DNA of 64,000 nt from Anaerostipes rhamnosivorans (GTDB lineage: Bacteria; Bacillota; Clostridia; Lachnospirales; Lachnospiraceae): assembly GCF_005280655.1 (NCBI RefSeq), contig NZ_CP040058.1, forward strand, positions 219,001 to 283,000, written 5' to 3'. Under the pieces are notes generated by a model. It saw only the letters and a program-made list of their open reading frames with translations, ran no database searches and had not been told where the DNA came from. Shown here one piece after another: positions 35,337 through 43,388 of the stretch (its first letter is position 1; each line of letters begins with the position of its first letter). A program made the translations under genes and the position numbers.

Positions 35337-35477
35337 ATGTCATAGGAAATTCCTACGGAACCTCCTATGACATAAAAAACGCTCCGCGAGGATCGCACTG
35401 CGGCGGTAAGGATTTATGTCGCCAATGCGACCCGCCGCAGGCGGAGAATCCCGCTTGTGGGATTCTTTCTTGTTCTG
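35331..35477 (+). repeat. Family 2 leader element, copy A (four hairpins)
   Basis: P1: TTTTTTATGTCATAGG (35331-35346) pairs with 35364-35379, and inside it TTCC (35350-35353) pairs with GGAA. P3: TGCGGCGG (35399-35406) pairs with CCGCCGCA (35432-35439), with an 11-base bulge on its 5' side and an inner GTCGC-CAAT-GCGAC. P4: AGAATCCC (35445-35452) pairs with GGGATTCT, followed by TTCTTGTTCT. The same plan is found at 43185. It fills the space between the T-box terminator and the dehydrogenase start. Confidence 0.8.
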
Positions 35478-35505
35478 TAGCTACGCCGGGAAAGGAGTTT
35501 TATTT

Positions 35506-36612
35506 ATGGGTTATTACAGTGTAAATTTACCAAGTTATACAATAGGAGAGGGGTGTTACGGCGAGATTCCGAAGACTGCGCGTTTTCTTGGAAAGACCGC
35601 GGTTGTCATCGGCGGAAAGACTGCTATGGCAAAGGCCAGGGAAAAGCTTTTAGAGGGAGTGGAAGATTCTGATATGGAAATCTTGGATTTTGTCTGGTAC
35701 GGGGGAGATTCTACTTATGAGAACGGAAATGCGCTGATGCAGCTAGAAGCAGTAAAAAAGGCAGACATGGTTTTTGCCGTGGGAGGCGGACGTGCATGTG
35801 ATACGTGCAAATACCTGGCAAATGAAATGGATAAACCGTTATTTTGTTTTCCTACAGTGGCTTCTAACTGTGCTGCTGTTACGGCGATCTCCGTAATTTA
35901 CAATCCGGATGGTTCTTTCAAGGAATATTACTATCCGAAAGTGGCGGATCATACATTTATAGAATCATCTATTATTGCGGATTCTCCGGAAGAGCTTTTA
36001 TGGGCAGGGATTGGGGATGCCCTGAGCAAGGAATGTGAAGCAGTGTTCGCATCCAGGGAAGATGAATTGTCCCATACACCTATGATGGGCGTACAGCTCA
36101 GCCGCATCTGCACCAGCCCCCTAGTTGAATATGGAAGACAGGCACTGGAGGATCTAAAGAATAAACAGGTTTCTTACGCACTGGAGCAGGTAACACTGGA
36201 TATCATTATAAGCACAGGTCTGGTATCCAATATGGTCAGCAACGCACCTCATTATTATTATAATTCCAGCCTGGCCCATTGTGTATATTACGGGTCTACG
36301 GTTACAAAGGGCGGCCACCAGCACCTTCATGGAGAAGTGGTATCTCTTGGTGTTCTGTGTCTCTTGACATTTGCAGAAGAGCTTGAGGAGAGAGAGCGGA
36401 TTGCCGGATTCAACTTAAGTATGGGGCTGCCGGTATGTTTTGATGATATTGAAGTTTCGGAGGATGAATTTGAGGCGATGGCAGAGAAGGCCATAACGAC
36501 CACAGAATGGGAATTTCGTCCGAAAAAAAGCGGGGTCACAAAAGAGAGTTTTATTCGATGTATGAGAGAGACAAATAGGTATGGAAAAGCATTGAAAAAA
36601 AGAATGAATTAG
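35506..36612 (+). CDS. GldA-like iron-containing alcohol dehydrogenase
   Basis: This 368-residue protein is in the glycerol dehydrogenase branch: FAVGGGRACDTCKYLA (nucleotide site, about 88-103), FPTVASNCAAVTAIS, the metal ligand region IGDALSKECEA and a His in GGHQHLHGEVVSLGVL. The substrate is a vicinal diol or hydroxy compound; it is not clearly glycerol. I chose ATG 35506, eight bases after AAAGGAG; an earlier ATG at 35416 lies in the leader element. The gene is downstream of a T-box, which is an unusual regulator for such an enzyme. Confidence 0.88.
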   Translation: MGYYSVNLPSYTIGEGCYGEIPKTARFLGKTAVVIGGKTAMAKAREKLLEGVEDSDMEILDFVWYGGDSTYENGNALMQLEAVKKADMVFAVGGGRACDTCKYLANEMDKPLFCFPTVASNCAAVTAISVIYNPDGSFKEYYYPKVADHTFIESSIIADSPEELLWAGIGDALSKECEAVFASREDELSHTPMMGVQLSRICTSPLVEYGRQALEDLKNKQVSYALEQVTLDIIISTGLVSNMVSNAPHYYYNSSLAHCVYYGSTVTKGGHQHLHGEVVSLGVLCLLTFAEELEERERIAGFNLSMGLPVCFDDIEVSEDEFEAMAEKAITTTEWEFRPKKSGVTKESFIRCMRETNRYGKALKKRMN

Positions 36613-36732
36613 AGAAATTACAGAAATAATGTCCATATTCAACGGAACATCTTGAAAAGACCAAGAAAGAGTTGTAAAGTAGAGCTTATCGATGAATGAC
36701 AGATAGCTCTGCGAAGCTTAGGAGTAGAAGAA

Positions 36733-37533
36733 ATGATTGAGATTAACCAGGACGAATATGACGCATTGACAGAATATATTCAGAATAGATATGGGATGAA
36801 GCTTTCTAACAAAAAGAACCTGATCCAATGTAGGATTCAGCATGAATTAGAAAGGCTTCATCTCACTGATTTTTTAGCGTATATGAAGGCGGTACAGGAA
36901 GATCCGGAGGAAGAACAGAAGCTGATTGACTTGACTGCCACCGGTTATACTTATTTTATGAGGGAGAGCGGACAGTTCCGTTATCTTGAACAGGAGGTTC
37001 TAAAGAAGCTGAAAAACAGCACAGAGGATGAGTCATTCCGTATATGGAGCGCAGGATGTGCTACCGGAGAAGAGTGTTATACCATCGCTATTACCGCCGA
37101 AGAGTGCAGGAGACGCGGATGGAAGCTTCCCAAGATCGAGATCACAGGAACTGATATTGCCAGGCACGAGCTTACACAGGGCGAGGAAGGCAGGTATCTT
37201 CCAAGACAGCTGGTAAAAGTTCCGGTAGACTGGAAGATGAGATATTTTCAAAAAGATGGCAGCGCATATGCGGTTATACGGCAGCTGAAGGAGATGGTAC
37301 AGTTCCGTTACCATAATCTTGCGGAGCTTCAATGGCCTGAGAACCAGTACGATGTGATATTCTGCCGGAATGTGATCGTCTATATGGATATTCAGAAGAA
37401 AAAAGAAATCCTGAAAGGTCTGTATCAAAGCTTAAAACCGGGAGGATACCTGTTTCTCGGAAATGGAGAGATTATCCGTCCGGGACATGGGAAATGGGAG
37501 TTCTTAGGGCACTCTGTATATCAGAAGAAATAA
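36733..37533 (+). CDS. cheR: CheR-family protein-glutamate methyltransferase
   Basis: This 266-residue enzyme has an N-terminal helical domain (about 1-70) and a SAM-binding domain with IWSAGCATGEECYTIAI (about 104-120), TGTDIAR and DVIFCRNVIVYMD. It methylates Glu on chemotaxis receptors. ATGYTYFMRE replaces the family's TTNETYFFRE. No other chemotaxis gene is nearby, although module Z of the repeats reads like a receptor tail. No convincing RBS beyond GCTTAGGAG. Confidence 0.9.
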   Translation: MIEINQDEYDALTEYIQNRYGMKLSNKKNLIQCRIQHELERLHLTDFLAYMKAVQEDPEEEQKLIDLTATGYTYFMRESGQFRYLEQEVLKKLKNSTEDESFRIWSAGCATGEECYTIAITAEECRRRGWKLPKIEITGTDIARHELTQGEEGRYLPRQLVKVPVDWKMRYFQKDGSAYAVIRQLKEMVQFRYHNLAELQWPENQYDVIFCRNVIVYMDIQKKKEILKGLYQSLKPGGYLFLGNGEIIRPGHGKWEFLGHSVYQKK

Positions 37534-37540
37534 AATGAAA

Positions 37541-37576
37541 CACAGCCTCAGATAGAAAATCTGGGGCTGTAATTAT
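37541..37576 (+). terminator. Terminator-like hairpin after cheR
   Basis: ACAGCCTCAGAT pairs with ATCTGGGGCTGT (G-T pairs tolerated); the tail is AATTAT, so the T run is poor. Confidence 0.55.
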
Positions 37577-37672
37577 ATGGTTCATCGTATTTTTACCTTG
37601 AGGTTTGCGTGGTCTTCTTGATAAGGTATAATAAGTAAGACAAGTTATTATGAATGTAGAAATGAGTATAGT

Positions 37673-40324
37673 ATGAAAAGATTAGTGATCGGAATTTTGG
37701 CCCACGTGGATGCGGGTAAGACAACACTCTCGGAGGGGCTTCTCTATGAGAGCGGAAGTATCCGCAGTATGGGCCGGGTAGACAATAAGGATGCTTTTTT
37801 AGATACCCATGAGCTTGAAAGGGACAGAGGGATCACCATATTTTCAAAACAGGCTGTGTTTGCCTTTGAAGATATGGAAGTCACTCTTTTAGATACGCCG
37901 GGACATGTGGATTTTTCTGCGGAGATGGAACGGACTTTGCAGGTATTGGACTATGCGGTCCTGGTGATCAGCGGGGCTGACGGGGTACAGGGCCATACCC
38001 AGACACTCTGGCGTCTGCTCAAAAAATATCAGATACCGGTATTCTTGTTTATCAACAAGATGGACCAGGACGGGACAGATAAAGAACTGCTTTTGGAAGA
38101 GTTAAAAAAATACTTGGATGAAGGCTGTGTGGATTTTTCCATGCAGGATGGCGGGAATTTTTATGAGAATATCGCGGTCAGCGATGAAAAGCTTCTGGAT
38201 GAATATTTGGAGTCAGGGAAGATATACACCGGCGGCGTGAGAGAAGTGATTTCAGAGAGAAAGGTTTTTCCATGCTTCTTCGGTTCGGCGTTAAAATCAG
38301 AAGGTGTTCACGAATTCTTAAAGGGGATTGAGACCTATACCAGAGAGATTGAATATCCTGCGGAGTTTGGTGCGAAGGTATTTAAGATTTCCAGAGACAG
38401 TCAGGGGAACCGCCTGACGCATCTTAAGATCACAGGAGGAGTGCTGAAAGTAAAGGCAGTTTTAAAAAGCGGTGATGAGGAGGAAAAGGTCAATCAGATC
38501 CGCATATACTCCGGAGAAAAGTATCAGACGGCAGATGAAGCACAGGCAGGTACAGTGTGCGCGGTCACGGGGCTTACAAAAACCAAGCCGGGTCATGGAT
38601 TCGGGATGGAAGAGGGTGGTTTTGAACCGGCATTGGAACCTGTCCTGACTTATAAGGTCATCCTGCCGGAAGGGACCAGTGCCAGCGTGATGCTGCCCAA
38701 GTTAAGACAGCTTCAGGAGGAAGAGCCGGAGCTTCACATTGTGTGGAACGAAGAACTCCAGGAGATTCAGGTGCAGATCATGGGAGAGGTGCAGCTGGAA
38801 ATATTAAAGAGCCTGATCGAGGAAAGGTTTGATACTTCTATAGAATTTGGAACCGGAAATATTGTCTATAAAGAGACCATTAATAACACAGTGGAAGGTG
38901 TGGGGCATTTTGAACCCTTGAGGCATTATGCGGAAGTACATCTTCTAATGGAGCCATTGGAGCCGGGAAGCGGCCTTCAGTTTGATTCTTCGTGCAGTGA
39001 AGATATGCTGGATAAAAACTGGCAGCGGCTGGTCCTGACGCATTTACAGGAGAGGGAGCACCCGGGTGTGCTCACAGGTTCGGCGGTCACAGATATGAAG
39101 ATCACTCTGGCAGCGGGCCGTGCCCATCTAAAGCATACAGAAGGAGGGGATTTCCGCCAGGCTACCTACAGGGCAGTGCGCCAGGGACTGAAACAGGCAG
39201 AGAGTGTGCTGTTGGAGCCGTACTACGAGTTCCGGCTGGAAGTGCCTCAGCAGATGGTGGGACGGGCTATGTCGGATATTGAGCGGATGTCTGGCAGTTT
39301 TGAGAATCCCCAGACGGAAGGGGAGATGTCAGTATTGGCCGGAAGCGCGCCGGTATCAGAAATGTGCGATTACCAGAAGGAAGTCATCGCCTATACAAAA
39401 GGACAAGGGCGTCTTTTCTGTACTTTAAAGGGTTATGAGCCATGCCACAATGCCAAAGAGGTGATTGAAAAGGTTGGTTATGATTCTGAGAGAGATGTAA
39501 AGAATCCTACAGGATCTGTTTTTTGTTCCCACGGGGCAGGATTTACGGTGAGCTGGGACCAGGTGAAGGACTATATGCATCTGGACAGCCAGTTAAATTC
39601 AGACGGCGGAAATCTTAACGAAGATGATACGGTACGGCAGACGTACACAGAAGAGGAATTCATCGACACAGAAGAGATTGACCGGATCATTGAGCAGACG
39701 TATTTTGCAAACAGAAAGCAGAAGAGCGGGTGGAAGAAAAAGAAACTGGAAAGGACTATTGAAGATTATAAGAGTTCTGTATCCAGGGCAGCGGTCAAGA
39801 AAACTTCAGGGAAAAAGTATCTGCTGGTGGACGGTTATAATATCATTTTTGCCTGGGATGATCTGAGGGAACTGGCAAAAGCTAATATTGACGCGGCAAG
39901 AGGAAAGCTTTTGGATATTATGAGCAACTATCAGGGGCTTAGGAAATGTGAACTGATCGTTGTTTTTGATGCGTACCGGGTGGCAGGACACGATACGGAA
40001 ATTCTGGATTACCATAACATTCATGTGGTTTATACGAAGGAAGCCGAGACTGCCGATCAATATATAGAAAAATTTGCGCATGAACACGGACGAAAATATG
40101 ATGTGACAGTGGCGACCTCCGATGGGCTGGAACAGATCATCATCAGGGGACAGGGATGTTCTCTGCTTTCCGCCAGAGAGCTGCTCGAGGAAGTAAATTT
40201 GGCAAGCCAGAAACTACGGGAGGAATATCTCGACAAACAGAAAAAAGAACGCCGTTATCTTCTGGATTCTGTGTCAGAGGAGGAGCGGGAAAAACTGAGG
40301 AATCTGAAGGAAACCAATGAATGA
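37673..40324 (+). CDS. TetM/TetO-like ribosomal-protection GTPase fused to a YacP/Rae1-like NYN nuclease domain
   Basis: This 883-residue protein has an EF-G-like GTPase: G1 AHVDAGKTT (10-18), RDRGITIF, G3 DTPGH (74-78) and G4 NKMD (128-131). EF-G domains II-V run to about residue 650 (FEPLRHYAEVHLLMEP is typical of ribosomal-protection proteins). After a Lys/Arg-rich linker (about 675-712), residues 714-865 form an NYN domain: KKYLLVDGYNIIFAW (Asp720), VVFDAYRV (Asp766) and ATSDGLEQ (Asp817), the acidic residues expected of the Rae1/YacP ribosome-associated endonuclease. Ordinary TetM is about 640 residues. Whether it gives tetracycline resistance is unknown. The next gene overlaps it. Confidence 0.93.
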   Translation: MKRLVIGILAHVDAGKTTLSEGLLYESGSIRSMGRVDNKDAFLDTHELERDRGITIFSKQAVFAFEDMEVTLLDTPGHVDFSAEMERTLQVLDYAVLVISGADGVQGHTQTLWRLLKKYQIPVFLFINKMDQDGTDKELLLEELKKYLDEGCVDFSMQDGGNFYENIAVSDEKLLDEYLESGKIYTGGVREVISERKVFPCFFGSALKSEGVHEFLKGIETYTREIEYPAEFGAKVFKISRDSQGNRLTHLKITGGVLKVKAVLKSGDEEEKVNQIRIYSGEKYQTADEAQAGTVCAVTGLTKTKPGHGFGMEEGGFEPALEPVLTYKVILPEGTSASVMLPKLRQLQEEEPELHIVWNEELQEIQVQIMGEVQLEILKSLIEERFDTSIEFGTGNIVYKETINNTVEGVGHFEPLRHYAEVHLLMEPLEPGSGLQFDSSCSEDMLDKNWQRLVLTHLQEREHPGVLTGSAVTDMKITLAAGRAHLKHTEGGDFRQATYRAVRQGLKQAESVLLEPYYEFRLEVPQQMVGRAMSDIERMSGSFENPQTEGEMSVLAGSAPVSEMCDYQKEVIAYTKGQGRLFCTLKGYEPCHNAKEVIEKVGYDSERDVKNPTGSVFCSHGAGFTVSWDQVKDYMHLDSQLNSDGGNLNEDDTVRQTYTEEEFIDTEEIDRIIEQTYFANRKQKSGWKKKKLERTIEDYKSSVSRAAVKKTSGKKYLLVDGYNIIFAWDDLRELAKANIDAARGKLLDIMSNYQGLRKCELIVVFDAYRVAGHDTEILDYHNIHVVYTKEAETADQYIEKFAHEHGRKYDVTVATSDGLEQIIIRGQGCSLLSARELLEEVNLASQKLREEYLDKQKKERRYLLDSVSEEEREKLRNLKETNE

Positions 40325-40337
40325 CAGAGGACTGCCG

Positions 40338-40955
40338 ATGGAATTTAATGAAAAACTACAACAACTGAGAAAGAAAAGCGGACTTACGCAGGAGCAGCTG
40401 GCCGAACAGCTATATGTATCAAGAACAGCAATATCTAAATGGGAAAGCGGAAAAGGCTATCCGAATATAGAGTCGTTAAAGTGTTTATCAAAGTTTTTTT
40501 CAGTATCCATTGATGAATTACTATCAAACGATGAACTGATAACTCTTGCAGAATGTGAGAACCGTTCTAATCTGAAGAAGATTTACAGACTGATCAGCTC
40601 AACGATCGATGTATTGGCGGTGGCCTTTATTGTACTTCCGATTTATGGAAAGCTTGAAGGCGGCCATGTTTATTCTGTGAATCTCCTGACAAATACGATG
40701 ACATCAAATATCAACAGCTTTATTTATTGGGCCATATTTTTATGTATGATCGGAATTGGGATTTTGAGATTAACCCTGATTCATTTTGAAAGAGAAACAT
40801 TTTATAACGTTGCCACAAAAATCTCACTTGTGCTGGGGGCGGTTGCGGTCTGCCTTTTTGCCGCTGCGAGGGAGCCCTATGTAACAATCTTGCTATTCTT
40901 GTTTTTTGCAGCAAAGACATTCATACAATGGAAACAGATCCAGATAAATAGCTGA
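40338..40955 (+). CDS. XRE-family regulator with a membrane domain
   Basis: This 205-residue protein has an XRE/Cro helix-turn-helix (MEFNEKLQQLRKKSGLTQEQ and AISKWESGKGYPNIESL) and four hydrophobic segments from about residue 85. Such membrane-bound regulators are common near drug or stress loci. ATG 40338 is chosen because AGAGGA stands eight bases before it; ATG 40317 also overlaps the previous stop. It probably shares the transcript of the GTPase-nuclease fusion. Confidence 0.87.
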   Translation: MEFNEKLQQLRKKSGLTQEQLAEQLYVSRTAISKWESGKGYPNIESLKCLSKFFSVSIDELLSNDELITLAECENRSNLKKIYRLISSTIDVLAVAFIVLPIYGKLEGGHVYSVNLLTNTMTSNINSFIYWAIFLCMIGIGILRLTLIHFERETFYNVATKISLVLGAVAVCLFAAAREPYVTILLFLFFAAKTFIQWKQIQINS

Positions 40956-40963
40956 AACCCTTT

Positions 40964-41003
40964 AAAAAGGCCTTTGACACAAAACGTGTCGGGGCCTTTT
41001 TGT
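40964..41003. terminator. Intrinsic terminator, possibly bidirectional
   Basis: AAAAAGGCC pairs with GGGCCTTTTT, with an inner GACAC-GTGTC stem; T runs occur on both strands. Confidence 0.8.
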
Positions 41004-41103
41004 CATTGTGACGGCAGGTTTCGTGCACTTTTGGATGCATGGATAGATAATTAAACTGCAGCTTGAAAATATATGGTTACAGTAAAAGAAAGGAATATCT
41101 ACT

Positions 41104-41766
41104 ATGCAAAAAGAATCAAGAAAAAGAACCATTATAACAGGAATCCTGTTTCTAGTTTTTCTGCTTTTCACGGTTATGGTGAAGACAATCGACGTACAAC
41201 CAGTTGGGCCTGAAGGATCTTTCGTTGGATTTGCCCATATAAATCAATTTGTGTTTGAGTTATTCGGCGTGAACCTGCTTTGGTACAGCATCACTGACTG
41301 GCTGGGAGCAGCAGCCATAGCAGTATCCCTGGGTTTTGCGGTCATGGGATTGTCCCAGCTTATAATCCGAAGGGATATCCGGAAAGTGGATGCCAGGATA
41401 TTATTGCTTGGTGTATTTTATCTTATCGTCGTTGTTTTTTATTTTTTCTTTGAACGGGTGATCGTCAATTACAGGCCGGTCCTGCTTTCTGGGAGTTTAG
41501 AAGCATCTTTTCCATCCTCTCATACAATGATTGTAATCTGTATCATGGTCACGGCTATGCTGCAGTTCCACCACTATCTGCGGCATAGGAAAATATGGCT
41601 GTGGGCAGCAGACTCAATCTCTGTTTTGATAATCATTGTTACAGTGATAGGCAGGCTTGTGTCGGGAGTACATTGGTTCACTGATATTGTGAGTGGTGTT
41701 TTACTCTCAGCTACATTGATTTCACTCTACTGCACTGCTTTAAAATATTTCGGGGAAAGTAAATAA
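41104..41766 (+). CDS. PAP2-family membrane phosphatase
   Basis: This 220-residue membrane protein has six hydrophobic segments, the PSSH motif (SFPSSHTM, about 139-146) and the third motif GRLVSGVHWFTDI (about 182-194), with the catalytic His. The first motif KxxxxxxRP is altered: the sequence before NYRP is ERVIVNYRP, so Glu replaces the conserved Lys. It may hydrolyse lipid pyrophosphates such as undecaprenyl pyrophosphate. RBS AAAGGAAT. Confidence 0.87.
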   Translation: MQKESRKRTIITGILFLVFLLFTVMVKTIDVQPVGPEGSFVGFAHINQFVFELFGVNLLWYSITDWLGAAAIAVSLGFAVMGLSQLIIRRDIRKVDARILLLGVFYLIVVVFYFFFERVIVNYRPVLLSGSLEASFPSSHTMIVICIMVTAMLQFHHYLRHRKIWLWAADSISVLIIIVTVIGRLVSGVHWFTDIVSGVLLSATLISLYCTALKYFGESK

Positions 41767-41860
41767 GGAATGGATATGCTGTTGAAGAGAGATTCTCTAG
41801 CGTTCATAAGTTTGTAGACTTTTAATTTTCTAAGAAAATAAGTTGAAAGCTATAAATTAA

Positions 41861-41915
41861 TTGACATTGTAGTTTTAAATATCTATACTATTCCTATAGA
41901 AATAGTATAGATATT
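41861..41915 (+). promoter_or_regulatory. Promoter TTGACA-17-TATACT with a perfect 15-bp inverted repeat
   Basis: The -35 is at 41861-41866 and the -10 at 41884-41889. AATATCTATACTATT (41878-41892) and its exact complement (41901-41915) overlap the -10 and the start site. This looks like an operator for an unidentified repressor. Confidence 0.7.
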
Positions 41916-41934
41916 ATACTTTGGAGGTGACAGT

Positions 41935-42549
41935 ATGCGTCAGATTTTATGCTTTGGGGATTCAAATACATATGGGCTGATACCTGGAACGGAAGGCCGA
42001 TATCCGTGGGGAGTGCGGTGGACCAGTTTGTTGGAGGAGATGGTGAATCCGTCCCAATACCGGATTGTGGAGGAAGGCCTCTGTGGACGCACAGCGGATT
42101 TCAGTGACCTGAGCCGTGCAGGGAGGAAAGCTACCGATTCTTTTTCTATGATCTTAGAGAGCCATCAGCCGCTGGATACTGTAATCTTGATGCTTGGAAC
42201 CAATGACTGCAAAAAGGTATATGATGCATCAGAATATCAGATTGGGAAAGGTTTAGAGAAGCTGTTAATAAAGATCAGAAACCATTCAGATAAAACAAAA
42301 GTGCTGATCGTGTCACCAATTGAACTTGGATTAGAAGTAGAAGAAAAAGATCCAGAATTTGACCGGAAATCTGTGAAAACATCAAGACGGCTGAAACATG
42401 TATACAGGAAGCTGGCAGAGAAATACGGGTTTGAATTTCTGGCAGCATCTGATTACGCACAAGCCAGTGAGAAAGATCAACAGCATTTAGATGAATATGG
42501 GCATCAGAAGTTGGCAACTGCCATTTTTAAAAATATTTTTGCTAAGTAG
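41935..42549 (+). CDS. SGNH/GDSL-family hydrolase
   Basis: This 204-residue esterase-like protein has block I CFGDSNTYG (Ser10), the Gly in LCGRTAD, block III GTNDCK (about 83-88) and a C-terminal DEYGHQKL (His near 192). It is related to acyl-CoA thioesterase I/arylesterase-like enzymes. RBS TGGAGGTGACAG. It stands alone behind an apparently repressible promoter, and a family 1 repeat begins seven bases after the stop codon. Confidence 0.9.
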   Translation: MRQILCFGDSNTYGLIPGTEGRYPWGVRWTSLLEEMVNPSQYRIVEEGLCGRTADFSDLSRAGRKATDSFSMILESHQPLDTVILMLGTNDCKKVYDASEYQIGKGLEKLLIKIRNHSDKTKVLIVSPIELGLEVEEKDPEFDRKSVKTSRRLKHVYRKLAEKYGFEFLAASDYAQASEKDQQHLDEYGHQKLATAIFKNIFAK

Positions 42550-42555
42550 ATATTG

Positions 42556-42640
42556 TACCTTATCGTGGGAAGCACGCCCACTCGGCTCTGGAAAGGCCTC
42601 CTTCCAACAATGGAGAAAAACTCTTGGAGGTGGCATACTT
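42556..42640 (+). repeat. Family 1 repeat, copy 4 (deleted in the middle)
   Basis: A partial X (42556-42581: TACCTTATCGTGGGAAGCAC) is joined directly to the 3' half of Y (42582-42622: TCGGCTCTGGAAAGGCC to GAGAAAAACT), followed by GGAGGTGGCA as in other copies. Confidence 0.8.
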
Positions 42641-43046
42641 TTCTATTGTTCTGTAAAAGAAAAATCCGACATAGCCGGATTTGGTAGTGATAACTATGCA
42701 ATTATTGTTTATCAAGAAAAAGAAAGATACAAAGCAGGAAGAAACGACATTTCAATACAACACTTGTTTTTGTTTATCCAACGTTTTTAAGCCGTTTCTT
42801 TTTTTTATTATAGTCAGTTTTCATGATAAGATCAATGTTTCCGTTTGTTTTTCCCAACCGATCCCCCTTTTTTTGCTTTACCTTTGAAATTGTCTTCAAT
42901 CCACCATTCTAAGTAGTTTTGTTGCCTTTTTATAGATTAGAGGTTGGGAAACTGTTACATTTTTTGTTTCCGAAGCCTATTCACTAAAGGACTTTGCTGG
43001 TATGTGTTTCTAAGAAGGAGTACTACAAAGCAGAAGATGTCCTCCC
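42641..43046. other. Intergenic stretch without a recognisable gene
   Basis: It holds AAATCCG-ACATAGC-CGGATTT (42664-42681), which on the minus strand is followed by T's and could end a minus-strand transcript. The rest is T-rich. Open frames here are short and match nothing known to me. Confidence 0.5.
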
Positions 43047-43113
43047 GTTATAATTATTCCTCGTGGCCGTAAGAAGGCCTTTCCAGAGCCGTTTGGAGTT
43101 TATAGAGGATAAC
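43047..43113 (-). repeat. Family 1 repeat, copy 5 (diverged Y)
   Basis: GAAGGCCTTTCCAGAGCC (43074-43090) is the Y core on the minus strand. The outer arms GTTAT...CCTC and GAGGATAAC pair with a 7-base insertion in the left arm. Confidence 0.65.
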
Positions 43114-43123
43114 TTTTTTGTTC

Positions 43124-43180
43124 TTGACAGGCTAGCGGTTACTAGCTATACTTGTTGTAACAAGGCTAGTAACCGCTAGC
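43124..43180 (+). promoter_or_regulatory. Promoter TTGACA-17-TATACT with two perfect operator arms
   Basis: GCTAGCGGTTACTAGC (43131-43146) fills the spacer between -35 and -10. Its exact complement lies at 43165-43180, just past the start site. Each arm is itself a GCTAG-N6-CTAGC palindrome, so these look like two repressor sites. The TetR gene at 44477 is in the transcript and is the obvious candidate. Confidence 0.8.
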
Positions 43181-43184
43181 TTGA

Positions 43185-43376
43185 TTTATTCCATAGGAAA
43201 GTTCTGCGAACCTCCCTATGGAATAAAAAAGCCCTGCGGGCATTATGCACACAAATGCGTGAGGTAACTATTTGACTGTGTCAAATCGCATTTGGCGCGC
43301 AAAGTTGCCAAGCCCCTCAAAGAGTGAGGGGTTGGGGTGTTGAAGTGGGCTTGCCCACTTTGTTCTTTCACAGAAG
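43185..43376 (+). repeat. Family 2 leader element, copy B (four or more hairpins)
   Basis: P1: TTTATTCCATAGG (43185-43197) with 43215-43227, inner GTTC-TGC-GAAC. P2: GCCC-TGC-GGGC (43231-43241). P3: CAAATGCG (43252-43259) with 43287-43294, an 11-base 5' bulge, inner TTTGAC-TGT-GTCAAA. An extra hairpin lies at 43311-43333. P4: AAGTGGGC (43343-43350) with GCCCACTT, followed by TGTTCTTT. It lies wholly within the 5' leader of the radical SAM gene. Confidence 0.82.
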
Positions 43377-43388
43377 GAGGGCAGGTTT

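Noticed and set aside
37673..40324. Acquired tetracycline-resistance gene on a mobile element
   Set aside because: No conjugation or transposition genes are near, base composition matches neighbours and the nuclease fusion is unlike TetM; it looks like a resident chromosomal gene.
42491..42790. 99-codon plus-strand open frame running from the SGNH gene through a repeat
   Set aside because: Its start is inside another gene and most of it is repeat; no ribosome site.
43124..43180. Invertible promoter (inverton)
   Set aside because: The arms do not flank the whole promoter; the left arm is inside the spacer and inversion would move only the -10. Paired repressor sites explain it better.
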